A stretch of 64,000 nt of DNA from Phytohabitans sp052068095 (lineage in GTDB: Bacteria; Actinomycetota; Actinomycetes; Mycobacteriales; Micromonosporaceae). The stretch covers positions 124,001-188,000 of the forward strand of contig NZ_JBQHDG010000021.1 in assembly GCF_052068095.1 (NCBI RefSeq), written 5' to 3'. Below are positions 1 to 9,496 of this stretch, piece by piece (within the stretch, counting starts at the first letter, position 1; the number at the start of each line of letters is the position of its first letter). The translations under genes and the position numbers were made by a program. The notes beneath the pieces are model-generated. The model had not been told where the DNA came from, did not search any database, and worked only from the letters and a program-made list of their open reading frames with translations.

Positions 1-61
1 TGCGCTTCATTCACTGTGCGTACTCAAAGCGCCTGTCCACCCGGATAACAGCGGGGAAACG

Positions 62-1549
62 TCAGGGAATCAGCGACCGGACGACCTCGACGAACGTGTC
101 GATGTCCGACTCCGTGGTGCGCCAGTTGACGATCGCCGGGCGCAGCGCGACACGGCCACCGTACACAGTGGTGCCGGCGAAGACCCGCCCGTCCGCGAGC
201 AGCTTCGCGCCCAGCTCACGGTTGAGGTCGTCCAGCTCCTCCTCGGGTACGCCGGCGGGGCGCGCCCGGAAGCAGACGATGCACAGCGGCACGTCGGCGA
301 GGCGCTCCAGCTCGGGTGCCGCGTCGACGAGCGCGGCGAGGTGCTGGGCGAGGTCGAGGTGGCGCTCCACCATCGCCTGGTAGCCGGAGCGGCCGTACGC
401 GGCGAGCGTCGCCCAGATCGGCAGCGACCGCGCCCGGCGGGACGACTCGGGGCCGAGCAGCGCGTACCCTCCGCGTGGGTCGTCCGGGGCCGGCAGGTAC
501 GCGGCGCCGGGCATGCCGAACGCGGCCGCCAGGCGGGCCGGCTCGCGCAGGAAGGCGAAGCCGCTCTCGTACGGCACGTTGAGCCACTTGTGCGCGTCGC
601 AGGCGATCGAGTCGGCCCGCTCGATCCCGGCCACCAGCCCGGCGGTGCGCGGGGACAGCGCGGCGAAAAGCCCGAACGCGCCGTCGACGTGCAGCCAGGC
701 GCCGTACCGCTCGGCGAGGTCGGCGAGGTCCGCGACCGGGTCGAAGTCGCCGGCGTTGACCTCGCCGGCGTTCGCGATGATCACGGCGGGAGCGTTCGAC
801 GCGGCCAGCCGCCGCTCCATCGCCGCGAGGTCGACGCGGCCGATCCCGTCGCGGGCGAAGACCTCCACGCACTCGCGCCCGTGGCCGAGCATCTGAAGCG
901 CCTTGCGCGAGCTCGCGTGCACGTACCCGCCGGAGAGCACCGGCATGCGGGGCAGCCCGGCCAGCCCGTTCGCGGCGACGTCGGCGCCGTGCCGCTCGCC
1001 CCACCAGTGGGTGGCCGCGCCGAGGCCGGTGAAGTTGGCGAACGTGGCGCTGGCCACGAGCGCGCCGCCGTACCCCTCCGGCAGGCCGAACAGCTCTCGC
1101 AGCCACCGCAGCGCGACCGTCTCCACCTCGGTGGCGAACGTCGAGGAGGCGCGGAAAGCCGCGTTCTGGTCGAGCAGCGACGAGGCCCAGTCGCCGGCGA
1201 GCGCGGCCGGCGTCACGCCGCCGATCACGAAGTGGAAGAAGCGCGGGCCGGCGGAGTGCGTGCCGGCCTCGGTACCCACGTGGAGAAGCCGGCGCACGGC
1301 GGCGGCCGCGCCTTCGCCCTTGTCCGGGAGGTCTCCGGCCAGATCCTGGAGGAGCGGCGCGGAGGCCGGGTCGCGGACCGGCCGGTCGGCGAGCGAGGTG
1401 AGATACGGTCCGGCGGCGTCGTACACCTGGCGCAGCACGCCCTCGCCGTTGCCGTCCAGCAGCGGATCGGACCCTGTCTGCCACGCTCCGTCGCTCGGCG
1501 CTCGTCCGCCGTCGTGGTCCCTGCCCGTAGCCTCACGACTCCCGCTCAT
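62..1549 (-). CDS. PLP-dependent group II decarboxylase (aromatic-L-amino-acid decarboxylase-like)
   Basis: The 495-residue product belongs to the pyridoxal-dependent decarboxylase family, which removes the carboxylate of an amino acid (aromatic amino acids or glutamate in characterised members). The PLP lysine is K321 in the motif DAHKWLNVPYESG; D289 in HVDGAFG fits the residue that contacts the pyridine nitrogen. Length is normal for the family. The ATG start at 1549 overlaps the stop of the upstream mannosyltransferase by four bases (ATGA), with a GAGGG just upstream, so the two are probably translated as a coupled pair. The substrate cannot be read from sequence; a tryptophan or tyrosine decarboxylase, or a decarboxylase in specialised metabolism, are all possible. 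Family assignment is secure, exact function is not. Confidence 0.88.
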   Translation of the reverse strand: MSGSREATGRDHDGGRAPSDGAWQTGSDPLLDGNGEGVLRQVYDAAGPYLTSLADRPVRDPASAPLLQDLAGDLPDKGEGAAAAVRRLLHVGTEAGTHSAGPRFFHFVIGGVTPAALAGDWASSLLDQNAAFRASSTFATEVETVALRWLRELFGLPEGYGGALVASATFANFTGLGAATHWWGERHGADVAANGLAGLPRMPVLSGGYVHASSRKALQMLGHGRECVEVFARDGIGRVDLAAMERRLAASNAPAVIIANAGEVNAGDFDPVADLADLAERYGAWLHVDGAFGLFAALSPRTAGLVAGIERADSIACDAHKWLNVPYESGFAFLREPARLAAAFGMPGAAYLPAPDDPRGGYALLGPESSRRARSLPIWATLAAYGRSGYQAMVERHLDLAQHLAALVDAAPELERLADVPLCIVCFRARPAGVPEEELDDLNRELGAKLLADGRVFAGTTVYGGRVALRPAIVNWRTTESDIDTFVEVVRSLIP

Positions 1550-2736
1550 GCCCTCACAATGCGCCGATGATCCGTCCTGGCGGAGGACCAATCGGCAACA
1601 TGTGGCCCATCGGCCCTGTCGGGTATCGGCAGGAGGACGAGCAGGGCGATGCTGAGCCAGACGTACATGTTGCTGCCGACGAAGCCGCTCACGCCGGGCG
1701 AGCCGCGCTCCCAGATCCAGACAAACCGGCTGATCAGGAACCCGTAGGTGACGATCGCGAAGATGACCAGGCGGCGGTTTCGGGCCTCCAGCGCCCGGTC
1801 GAAGAGCAGGATCAGCGCCGGTAGCAGCCAGACCAGGTGGTGCACCCAGGTCACCGGGCTGACCAGGCACTGGACGACGCCGGTGAGCGCGAGGCCGGTG
1901 CGCACGTCGGCGCGCCGCACCCGCCACACCCAGACCGCGAGTGTCGCCACCACCAGTGCCAGCCACAGGACCGTTCTGGGATGCACCGGGTCGAGCCGCG
2001 CCACGACCCCCTCCAGCGACTGGTTGGAGATGAACGAAAGCGAGCCGACCCGGTCGGTGTTCCACAGCATCTCGGTCCAGAACTGCCGGGACGCGTCGGG
2101 TGCGGCCGCCGCCGCCAGCAGCGTCACGCCGGCGGCGGTCGCGCTCGCCGTGATCGCGGCCCGCCAGCGGCGGGTGACCAGCAGGTACAGGATGAAGATC
2201 CCCGGGGTCAGCTTGACCGCGGTGGCCAGGCCGATGCCGACGCCGGCCGCCTTGTGCCCGCGCCCCACCAGCCACAGCAGGTCGGCGGCGACCAGGAAGA
2301 GCAGCAGCGTGTTGACCTGCCCGAAGGTGAACGTCTCGCGCATCGGCTCGAACGCCGCGACAAGGCAAAACGCGATCGCGAACGCGAACCAACGGGTCCA
2401 CCCCTCGCGCCGGGCGATCGGGTCGACGAGCCACCACACGACAAGCCCGCCGGTGACCACCGCGGCGGCGCAACTGATCACGACCGCGACCGGCCAGGAG
2501 ACGAACGCCATCGGCACCATCACGAGCGCGGCGAAGGGCGGGTACGTGTAGCCGTACTTGCTGTTGGGCTTGAGCCAGTCGTAGATCTGGCCGCCGTCGT
2601 GCACCCAGTAGTTGATCGCGCCGTAGTAGACCTTGAGGTCGAAGAAGTTGTGCCGGATCGTGGCCACGCTCAGGAAGGCAGCCGTCGCCAGGACGACGGC
2701 GGCGACGACGGCGATCCTCCTGTTCACCTGTTCCAT
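1546..2736 (-). CDS. GT87-family polyprenyl-phosphate-mannose-dependent mannosyltransferase (DUF2029)
   Basis: A 396-residue multi-pass membrane protein with about ten hydrophobic segments. Near the N-terminus it carries the GT87 signature: an FFDLKVYYGAINYW segment, with the Asp expected to be catalytic in GT-C enzymes, followed by YTYPPFAALVMVPM. Family members use polyprenyl-phosphate mannose on the outer face of the membrane to add mannose to phosphatidylinositol mannosides or other glycolipids. I chose the ATG at 2736 because the protein then begins at the first transmembrane helix (MEQVNRRIAVVAAVVL); upstream codons would add a non-membrane Arg/Pro-rich stretch. It is transcribed divergently from the next membrane protein across about 125 bp and overlaps the downstream decarboxylase by 4 bp. 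Confidence 0.85.
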   Translation of the reverse strand: MEQVNRRIAVVAAVVLATAAFLSVATIRHNFFDLKVYYGAINYWVHDGGQIYDWLKPNSKYGYTYPPFAALVMVPMAFVSWPVAVVISCAAAVVTGGLVVWWLVDPIARREGWTRWFAFAIAFCLVAAFEPMRETFTFGQVNTLLLFLVAADLLWLVGRGHKAAGVGIGLATAVKLTPGIFILYLLVTRRWRAAITASATAAGVTLLAAAAAPDASRQFWTEMLWNTDRVGSLSFISNQSLEGVVARLDPVHPRTVLWLALVVATLAVWVWRVRRADVRTGLALTGVVQCLVSPVTWVHHLVWLLPALILLFDRALEARNRRLVIFAIVTYGFLISRFVWIWERGSPGVSGFVGSNMYVWLSIALLVLLPIPDRADGPHVADWSSARTDHRRIVRA

Positions 2737-2861
2737 GCTGCCAGTTACTCTCGGCGCGAATGCGAGGTAGGTGTGAAGCGCGAGGAGTGAGCTCCGACGG
2801 CCAGGACGGTCCGGCGCAGGTCCGCCTGCGAGCCCCGCAGTCGCGAACGAAGGTAGGCACA

Positions 2862-4445
2862 GTGTCCGAGGGTCGTACGGTGGGTGCCACCGCGGCCCTG
2901 GCGACGGCACTCGCCGCCGCGTTCCTCGCTTTACCCCGCATGGGCTCCGACCTATCCGCCCAGGTCGCCCGCGCGAGCTTCTTCGCCGATCACGGCCTGA
3001 CACCCATAGACCTCCGCTGGTACGGGGGGACCAACCAGTTCGGCTACAGCCTCGTGTCGCAGCCGGTCATGGCCCTTCTCGGGGTACGCGTGACCGGAGC
3101 GCTCGCCCTGGTCGGCGCGGCGGTGGCGTTCGCGGCGCTGCTGGTGCGTACCGGCGCACCCCGGCCCCTGCTCGGCGGCCTGGTGGGTGCCGTGTGCATC
3201 GCCGGCAACCTCGTCTCCGGGCGGGTCACGTACGCGCTCGGCGTGGCGGTCGGGCTGGCGGCGCTCGTGGCCCTGGTGTCCGGTTTCCGCTACCGGCTCG
3301 CCGTCGCCGGCCTGCTCGCCTTCCTGGCCTCCGCCACGAGCCCGGTGGCCGGGCTGTTCGTGGGGCTGGCCGGGGTCGCGCTGATGATCGGCCGCCGGCC
3401 GCGGGACGGCGCGGTGGTCGCGGCGGCCGGCGCGGTCCCGCTCGGGCTGACCGCGCTGCTCTTCGGCGAGGGCGGCTGGATGAACATCAGCCGCACCGAC
3501 GCCACCCACGCGATAGTGACAAGCCTGGCGGTGGCGCTGCTGGTCGGGTACCGCCCGGTCCGGGCCGGCGCGCTGCTCTCCGCCGCCGGCGTGCTGGCCG
3601 CGGCACTCGTGCACACGCCCGTCGGGCTCAACGCGACCCGGCTCGTCGCGATGTTCGCGCTCCCGGTGCTGGCGGCCGCCGCTCGGGTGCCCCGGATGCC
3701 CCGCGGGGTGCGCACGCCCCGGATCCACGCCCGGGTGCGCCTGCCCCGCCGCATCCGCAACCGGCTCGCCGCCGCCGGCCTCGCCGCCGCGCTCGCCGCC
3801 GGCTGCTGGTGGCAGCCGCCGGTCTCCTGGGCCGACCTGCGCGACGCGGGCAACCCGACCAGCGACCGGGCGTACTTCGCCCCGCTGCTCGCCGAGCTGC
3901 GCGCCCGCCGCCCGGCCGGCCGGGTGGAGATCCCGCCCACGCGCGACTACTGGGAGGCCGCGTACCTGGACGGCTTTCCGCTGGCCCGGGGCTGGCTGCG
4001 GCAGGCCGACATCGCGCGCAACCCGCTCTTCTTCGAGACCGTGCCGGGCGCGTCTGGCACCGGGGTGGCGCTCACCCCGCGGTCGTACCGCGCCTGGCTC
4101 GCCGACAACGCCGTCACGTACGTCGCCGTACCCGACGCGCAATTGTCCTGGGTCGGGCGGGCCGAGGCCGCGCTCGTGCCACAACTGCTCACCGAGGTCT
4201 GGTCGGGCGGCCACTGGCGCCTGTACGCGGTGCCCGACCCCACGCCGATCGTCACCGCACCGGCCACGCTGGTGGCGGGCGGCGCCGCGGCCCTGACGTT
4301 CGACGCGCCGGCCGGCGGCGAGGTGCGGGTCCGGGTGCGGCACAGCCGCTGGCTCACGGTCGACGGCGGCGCGGCCCTGGCCCGGGACGGCGACTGGACG
4401 GTCGCCCGCCTCCCCGGGCCGGGCCGCTACACGATCACGTCGTGA
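2862..4445 (+). CDS. Multi-pass membrane protein of unknown function
   Basis: A 527-residue protein. The N-terminal two thirds are hydrophobic helices and the C-terminal third (from about residue 330) is a polar, probably extracytoplasmic domain that ends in a beta-rich segment. The layout resembles GT-C-like or polysaccharide-related membrane proteins, but I see no diagnostic catalytic motif. I start it at GTG 2862, which is preceded by AAGGTAGG at suitable spacing; an upstream in-frame start would add a non-membrane Arg/Gln-rich leader. It diverges from the GT87 gene, which hints at a shared role in cell-surface glycoconjugates (inference). Its stop codon directly abuts the stop of the convergent methyltransferase gene, with no intervening base. 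Confidence 0.7.
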   Translation: MSEGRTVGATAALATALAAAFLALPRMGSDLSAQVARASFFADHGLTPIDLRWYGGTNQFGYSLVSQPVMALLGVRVTGALALVGAAVAFAALLVRTGAPRPLLGGLVGAVCIAGNLVSGRVTYALGVAVGLAALVALVSGFRYRLAVAGLLAFLASATSPVAGLFVGLAGVALMIGRRPRDGAVVAAAGAVPLGLTALLFGEGGWMNISRTDATHAIVTSLAVALLVGYRPVRAGALLSAAGVLAAALVHTPVGLNATRLVAMFALPVLAAAARVPRMPRGVRTPRIHARVRLPRRIRNRLAAAGLAAALAAGCWWQPPVSWADLRDAGNPTSDRAYFAPLLAELRARRPAGRVEIPPTRDYWEAAYLDGFPLARGWLRQADIARNPLFFETVPGASGTGVALTPRSYRAWLADNAVTYVAVPDAQLSWVGRAEAALVPQLLTEVWSGGHWRLYAVPDPTPIVTAPATLVAGGAAALTFDAPAGGEVRVRVRHSRWLTVDGGAALARDGDWTVARLPGPGRYTITS

Positions 4446-5249
4446 TCAGGGCTTGCGGGCGACGCCACCGAGGTTGTCCAGCGGCCGGGTCTCGCCGCTG
4501 CCGGGGTCGGGCCGCCACGCCGTGACGTCCGTCAAGCCGGGCTCGACGAACTCCAAGCCGTCGAAGTAGCTGGCGATCTCCTCCGGCGTGCGCATCGCGT
4601 ACGGCGGGTTGGCCGACTCGTTCCAGATCTTCATGACCTCGTTGAGCTCGGGGTTGGTGTTGGCACCGTCGCACACCACGAGGTGGCTGCCGGGCGCCAG
4701 CGCGCCCATGAGCCGCCGCACCACAGCCTGAGCCTGCTCCACTGTGGGCAGATGGGCCAGGATGCCGGAGAGGATGACCGCGACCGGCTTGCCGAAGTCG
4801 AGCGTGCGCCCCGCCTCGCGCAGGATCGTCTCCGGGTCGCGCAGATCGGCGTCGATGTAGTCGGTGGCGCCCTCGGGACCGCTTGTCAGCAGCGCCCGGG
4901 CGTGCACGAGCACGAGCGGGTCGTAGTCGACGTAGACGATGCGCGCCTCCGGGGCGACCGACTGCGCCACCTCGTGCGTGTTGTTGGCCGTGGGGAGCCC
5001 GGTGCCGATGTCCAGAAACTGCACCACACCGGCCTCACCGGCCAGGTAACGCACCGCCCGGTTGAGGAAGGCGCGGTCGGCACGGGCGATGTCCACAATG
5101 ATCGGAAACGCCTTCGCGATCTCGTCGCCGAGCGCGCGGTCGACGGCGTAGTTGTCCTTGCCGCCAAGCCAGTAGTTCCACACCCGCGCGGTCTGCGGGA
5201 CGGTGGTGTCAATCTTGGGCTTTGCCTCTTCGCTGGATTCCTCGGTCAC
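4446..5249 (-). CDS. DUF574-type SAM-dependent methyltransferase
   Basis: The 267-residue product is a class I methyltransferase of the actinobacterial DUF574 (Methyltransf_19) family. The family hallmarks are visible: VWNYWLGGKDNYAVDR near the N-terminus, the SAM-binding glycine-rich LDIGTGLPT, and the acidic loop YVDYDPLVLVHA. The GTG at 5249 has AAGGG about nine bases upstream and fits the usual N-terminus; a longer ATG start at 5279 is possible. Paralogues are abundant in actinomycetes and typically sit beside XRE/DUF5753 regulators, as here, where the gene lies 63 bp downstream of one. Physiological substrates of the family are unknown to me. Confidence 0.87.
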   Translation of the reverse strand: MTEESSEEAKPKIDTTVPQTARVWNYWLGGKDNYAVDRALGDEIAKAFPIIVDIARADRAFLNRAVRYLAGEAGVVQFLDIGTGLPTANNTHEVAQSVAPEARIVYVDYDPLVLVHARALLTSGPEGATDYIDADLRDPETILREAGRTLDFGKPVAVILSGILAHLPTVEQAQAVVRRLMGALAPGSHLVVCDGANTNPELNEVMKIWNESANPPYAMRTPEEIASYFDGLEFVEPGLTDVTAWRPDPGSGETRPLDNLGGVARKP

Positions 5250-5312
5250 GAGCGATGCCCTTCGGGGGGTGTGCCGCATGTCGGGTTCGGCGCGGGGCCA
5301 GGATACATCCGG

Positions 5313-6209
5313 TCAGTCGAACGCCTCGTCGAGGTCGTGGGCGATGCGATCCAGGATCCGCACGGTGTCGCGCACCGGCGCGGCCTCGACGAACAGCCGG
5401 TTTACCGCGTCGAAGTAGTAGTCGACGTCTTCGCGCTTGTCCAGGTAGAGCGCGCCGGCCAACTGTTCGATGTAGACGACGTCGGGCAAGCTGGCCTGCG
5501 GAAAGCGCAGGATCGTGAAGGGGCTGCCGGCGGCCGCGTAGCCACCGGCCGCGAGCGGCACCACCTGGAGGCTCACGTTTGGCGCCTTGATGACCATCGC
5601 GATCAGCGCCTCGATCTGGTCACGCATCACCCGCCGTCCGCCAACGGGACGGCGCAGCGCCGCCTCGTCGACCACCGCCCACAGCCGCGGCGGATCGGGC
5701 CGGGTGAGCACCTGCTGCCGCTCCAGCCGCAGCCGCACCCGCCGCTCGATCTCGTCGAGCTGCGCGGTGCCGTGGCTCAGCCGCATCACCGCCCGCGCGT
5801 ACTCCTCGGTCTGGAGCAGCCCCGGCACGAACGCGACCTCGTAGGTGCGGATCAGCGACGCGGTCGCCTCCAGGCCGAGGTAGCGCTGGAACCAGTTGGG
5901 CGTGACATCGCTGTACGGCTGCCACCAGCTCGGCTCGTTGGCCTCCCGGACCCGGTCGAGCACGGCCGCCCGCTCCGCCTCGTCGTGCACGCCGTAGAGG
6001 GTCAGGAGGTCTCTGACGTCGCGCATCTTGAAGCCCACCCGCCCAAGCTCCATCCGGCTGAGCTTCGACTCAGACGCGCGGATCGTCTCGCCAGCCTCCG
6101 CGCGGGTCAGCCCCCGCTCCTCCCGCAGCTGCCTGAGCTGGGCACCCACGAGAATCCGCACCGCGGTGGGGCCGTCGATGGGCCGGTCCTGCTCTGCTGA
6201 TCCAGTCAC
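5313..6209 (-). CDS. XRE-family regulator with DUF5753 domain
   Basis: A 298-residue DNA-binding regulator. Residues about 15-75 form an XRE helix-turn-helix (LRQLREERGLTRAEAGETI, then ASESKLSRMELG), and the rest is the DUF5753 domain with its typical EANEPSWWQPY, YLGLEATA and FVPGLLQTEEYARAV motifs. The GTG at 6209 is preceded by GGGAGGT at good spacing; an upstream ATG at 6275 lacks such a site. These proteins are frequent in actinomycetes, usually next to a small DUF397 protein; none is seen here and the neighbour is a DUF574 methyltransferase instead. Likely co-transcribed with it. Confidence 0.88.
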   Translation of the reverse strand: MTGSAEQDRPIDGPTAVRILVGAQLRQLREERGLTRAEAGETIRASESKLSRMELGRVGFKMRDVRDLLTLYGVHDEAERAAVLDRVREANEPSWWQPYSDVTPNWFQRYLGLEATASLIRTYEVAFVPGLLQTEEYARAVMRLSHGTAQLDEIERRVRLRLERQQVLTRPDPPRLWAVVDEAALRRPVGGRRVMRDQIEALIAMVIKAPNVSLQVVPLAAGGYAAAGSPFTILRFPQASLPDVVYIEQLAGALYLDKREDVDYYFDAVNRLFVEAAPVRDTVRILDRIAHDLDEAFD

Positions 6210-6410
6210 CCGCACCTCCCGGGGCTGTCCCGAGGCATAGCATGCCACCGGCTTGGCACCAGCGCCACCGATCACGCGGTCACCCTCCGTGACGGATTCT
6301 CTGAGCTACCGCCCCGTTTTGATCTCCCGCCGGCTGTCCGTCACCGGGCATTGTGGACAAACACCGCGGGCCACGCATCCGCCGGAGGCGGAGGAGTGAC
6401 CGCGACCAAA

Positions 6411-6500
6411 CGCGGGGTGAGCGCGACCAGCGGCGGACGGGTGAGGCCGCGGGAGCAGCGGCCTGGACCACAACGGACATCGCGGTAGCTCAAATCCGTG
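6411..6500 (+). repeat. Dispersed 3'-end repeat, copy R1 (core only)
   Basis: This 90-bp segment carries the core of a repeat family found at five other places in the window: GCGACCAGCGGCGGACGGGTG, then GAGGCCGCGGGAGC, CTGGACCAC and the terminal CGCGGTAGCTCAAATC. It lies about 40 bp beyond the stop codon of glnE. The surrounding 6210-6541 interval has no supportable gene. Confidence 0.75.
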
Positions 6501-6541
6501 AAATGGCACGACGCCAGCAGCGACCTCCAACGCCGGTTGCG

Positions 6542-9496
6542 CTACGTGGCGAGGACGCGTTCGCAGGCGGCGCGGGACCTTCGGGTCGTGCGCAGGTAGT
6601 AGTCGAGGAACTCGCCCGGGTCGGCGGCGTCGAGCAGGCGCACCACACCGGCAAGGTCGACACCGTGGCGGGGCAGCTGGTCGGTCGGGCGGCCGCGGAC
6701 GAGCGTCAGCGCGTTGCGTACGCGGGCGGCCAGGGTCCAGCCGGCGGCCATCGCCTCGGCGTCGGCTGGGGGGACGAGGCCGGCGGCGCGGGCGGCTACG
6801 AGTGCGTCGAGGGTGCGGGTGCAGCGCAGCTCCGGCACCGCCCGCGCGTAGCGCAGCTGCACGAGCTGCACCGCCCACTCCACATCGGCCAGTCCGCCTC
6901 GGCCCAGCTTCGCGTGGGTGGCCGGGTCGGCGCCGCGGGGCAGGCGTTCAGTCTCCACGCGTGCTTTGATGCGGCGGATCTCGGTGACCTGCTCGCGCTG
7001 GAGGCCGTCTTGCGGATAGCGCACGGTGTCGGCCAGCGCCTCGAACTCGCGTCCCAGCGCCTCGTCGCCGGCCACCCAGCGGGCGCGCAGCAGGGCCTGC
7101 GCCTCCCACACCTTCGACCACCTGGCGTAGTACTGGGCGTACGCGGCGAGGCTGCGCACCAGCGGGCCCTGCCGCCCCTCGGGGCGGAGGTCGGCGTCGA
7201 CGCCGAGCGGCGGGTCCGGTGCGGGGCGGCCGAGCTGGCGGCGCAGCTCCTCGGCGATCGCGTGTGCGGCGGCGCTTGCCGCGTCTTCCGCGACACCCGC
7301 CGGTGGGTCGTAGACGAAAAGCACGTCGGCGTCGGAGGGATAGCTCATCTCGTAGCCGCCGAGCCGTCCCATGCCGATGACGGCGAAGCGCAGCCCCGGC
7401 ATCTCCGGCACGAAGGCGTGCGCGGCCCGCAGCGCGGCGGCCAGTGTCGCATCGGCCACATGGGACAGTGCACTCCCGGCGGACGTGATGTCGAGCGGCT
7501 GGGCGGGTGCCAGCGTGCCGGCACGGGCGAGCACGTCGGCGCAGGCGATGCGGAAGAGCTCGCGGCGGCGCAGCGCGCGTACCGCCCCGATCGCCTCCTG
7601 CGGATCGGGGTGGCGCTCGGCCGCGGCGCCGAAGCCTTCGCGGAGCACCTCGCTCGGGCGCGGCACGAGCTCCGCGTCGTCGGCCAGCAGGCGCAGCGCC
7701 TCGGGGTCGCGGGCGAGCAGGTCGGCCGCGTACCGGGACAGGCCCAGCACCCGGGCCAGCCGCAGTGCCACCGGGCCCTCGTCGCGGAGCAGCCGCAGAT
7801 ACCACGGCGTGCTGCCCAGCTTGTCGGAGACCTGGCGGTAGCTGAGCAGGCCGCGGTCGGGCTCGGGCGCGTCGGCGAACTCCTGGAGCAGCACCGGCAG
7901 CAGCGTGCGCTGGATCGCGGCGGTGCGGGACAGGCCGCCGGTCAGTGCCTCGATGTGGCGCAGCGCGGTCGCCGGTTCGAACCCGAGCACCCGCAACCGT
8001 TTCGCGGCCGACTCGGGCACCATGCGCAGCCCTTCGGCCGGCACCCGCGCCACCGCCTCCAGTAGCGGGCGGTAGAGCAGCTTCGCGTGCAGGCGGCGTA
8101 CCTCGGCGGCGTGCGAGACCCAGTCGGCGCGGAACGACTCGACGGCCTGGCGCCCCGGAACGGCCGTGTACCCCAACGCGTGCGCGAGCCAGCGGACCGC
8201 GGCCGGGTCGGTGGGGACCGTGTGGGTGCGGCGCAGCGCCTGGAGCTGGAGCCGGTGTTCGACGGCGCGCAGGAAGTGGTATCCGCGCAGCAGCGCCTCG
8301 CCGTCGGCGCGGCCGACGTATCCGCCGGCCACCAGCGCGCGCAGCACCGGAATCGTGCCCGGGACGCGCAGCGACTCGTCCACCCGTCCGTGTACGAGCT
8401 GGAGCAACTGCACGGCGAACTCGATGTCGCGCAGCCCACCCGGCCCGCGCTTGATCTCGCGGTCGAGCTCGGCGCGCGGCACGCTGTCGATGATTTTGCG
8501 GCGCATCGCGCGGACGTCTTCGACCGCCTCCGGGCGTTCGGCGGCGTGCCAGACCAGCGGGGCGAGCTCGTCGATCCACTCCTGGGCCAGCGCCGTGTCG
8601 CCCGCCGCCGGGCGGGCCTTGAGCAGCGCCTGGAACTCCCACGTGCGGGCCCACCGCCGGTAGTACGACAGATGGCTGGCGAGCGTTCGCACCAGCGGGC
8701 CGCGGCTGCCCTCCGGCCTCAGTGCGGCGTCGACCTGCCAGGCGACCTGGCCGCAGATCGCGATCAGGCGGGCGGCGACCGTCGTGCCCGCGGTCAGGTC
8801 GGCGTCGGTCGCCGCCACGAAGATGACGTCCACATCGGACACGTAGTTGAGCTCGTTGCCGCCGCACTTGCCCATCGCCACGACCGCCAGCCGCGGCGGC
8901 TCGGTGCCGGCGGGCAGCTCGGACACCGCGATGTCGTACGCCGCCGCGAGCGTCGCGTCGGCCAGGGCCGACAGCGCCGCCATGGTCTGCACCAAGCCGC
9001 GCCCGCCGGTCAGGTCGGCCGCCGCGATCCGCAGCAGAGCCAGCCGGTACGCCGTGCGCAGCGCGGGCACGGACGCTGTGCCGAGGTGCAGCCCGCCGTC
9101 GCCGTTGGGCGCCACGCCGTCTTCGCCGGTGGTCAGCGCCGCCCAGTGGTCGGGGTTGGCGACGAGGTGGTCGCCGAGCGCCGAAGAGGCACCGAGCACC
9201 GCGACGAGGCGGCGGCGCAGGCCGGGGTCCGCCGCCATCGTGCCGAGCAGCGAGCCCTCCTGCCGGCGGTCGGCCTCGACGAGCCGGTGCAGCTGCCGCA
9301 GCGCGAGATCCGGGTCGGCCGCGCGGGACAGCGCGGTGAGCAGCTCGCCGGCCGCCTCGTCGTTGGGCTCCTGGGTGGCCTGGTCCCACAGCCCCAGCCC
9401 GTCCGGCCCGAGCAGGCCGGCGGCGCGCACGATGTCGGCGTTGAGCCCGAAGCCGTATCGCGCCAGCCGCGCCTGCGCGCTCGTCGGCCTCGCCAC
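6542..9496 (-). CDS. glnE: Bifunctional glutamine synthetase adenylyltransferase/adenylyl-removing enzyme
   Basis: The 984-residue protein has the length and duplicated layout of GlnE: an N-terminal nucleotidyltransferase domain with NYVSDVDVIFVAA (metal-binding Asp about 221 and 223), a linker, and a second nucleotidyltransferase domain with MSYPSDADVLFVYD at about residues 718-725. The two active sites remove and add AMP on the regulatory tyrosine of glutamine synthetase according to nitrogen status. The GTG start overlaps the TAG of the upstream amidotransferase gene by one base and has no strong ribosome binding site of its own, pointing to translational coupling. A glutamine synthetase gene follows 4 kb away (GlnA2 type, see below); the probable adenylylated target GlnA1 is not in this window. 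Confidence 0.96.
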   Translation of the reverse strand: MARPTSAQARLARYGFGLNADIVRAAGLLGPDGLGLWDQATQEPNDEAAGELLTALSRAADPDLALRQLHRLVEADRRQEGSLLGTMAADPGLRRRLVAVLGASSALGDHLVANPDHWAALTTGEDGVAPNGDGGLHLGTASVPALRTAYRLALLRIAAADLTGGRGLVQTMAALSALADATLAAAYDIAVSELPAGTEPPRLAVVAMGKCGGNELNYVSDVDVIFVAATDADLTAGTTVAARLIAICGQVAWQVDAALRPEGSRGPLVRTLASHLSYYRRWARTWEFQALLKARPAAGDTALAQEWIDELAPLVWHAAERPEAVEDVRAMRRKIIDSVPRAELDREIKRGPGGLRDIEFAVQLLQLVHGRVDESLRVPGTIPVLRALVAGGYVGRADGEALLRGYHFLRAVEHRLQLQALRRTHTVPTDPAAVRWLAHALGYTAVPGRQAVESFRADWVSHAAEVRRLHAKLLYRPLLEAVARVPAEGLRMVPESAAKRLRVLGFEPATALRHIEALTGGLSRTAAIQRTLLPVLLQEFADAPEPDRGLLSYRQVSDKLGSTPWYLRLLRDEGPVALRLARVLGLSRYAADLLARDPEALRLLADDAELVPRPSEVLREGFGAAAERHPDPQEAIGAVRALRRRELFRIACADVLARAGTLAPAQPLDITSAGSALSHVADATLAAALRAAHAFVPEMPGLRFAVIGMGRLGGYEMSYPSDADVLFVYDPPAGVAEDAASAAAHAIAEELRRQLGRPAPDPPLGVDADLRPEGRQGPLVRSLAAYAQYYARWSKVWEAQALLRARWVAGDEALGREFEALADTVRYPQDGLQREQVTEIRRIKARVETERLPRGADPATHAKLGRGGLADVEWAVQLVQLRYARAVPELRCTRTLDALVAARAAGLVPPADAEAMAAGWTLAARVRNALTLVRGRPTDQLPRHGVDLAGVVRLLDAADPGEFLDYYLRTTRRSRAACERVLAT

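Noticed and set aside
62..2941. A 959-codon frame fusing the decarboxylase with an Arg-rich upstream half
   Set aside because: The upstream half is the GT87 gene read in the wrong frame; the true decarboxylase starts at 1549.
6483..6496. GGTAGCTCA at the end of the dispersed repeat as a tRNA remnant
   Set aside because: It resembles a tRNA D-arm start, but no anticodon or T arm follows in any copy.
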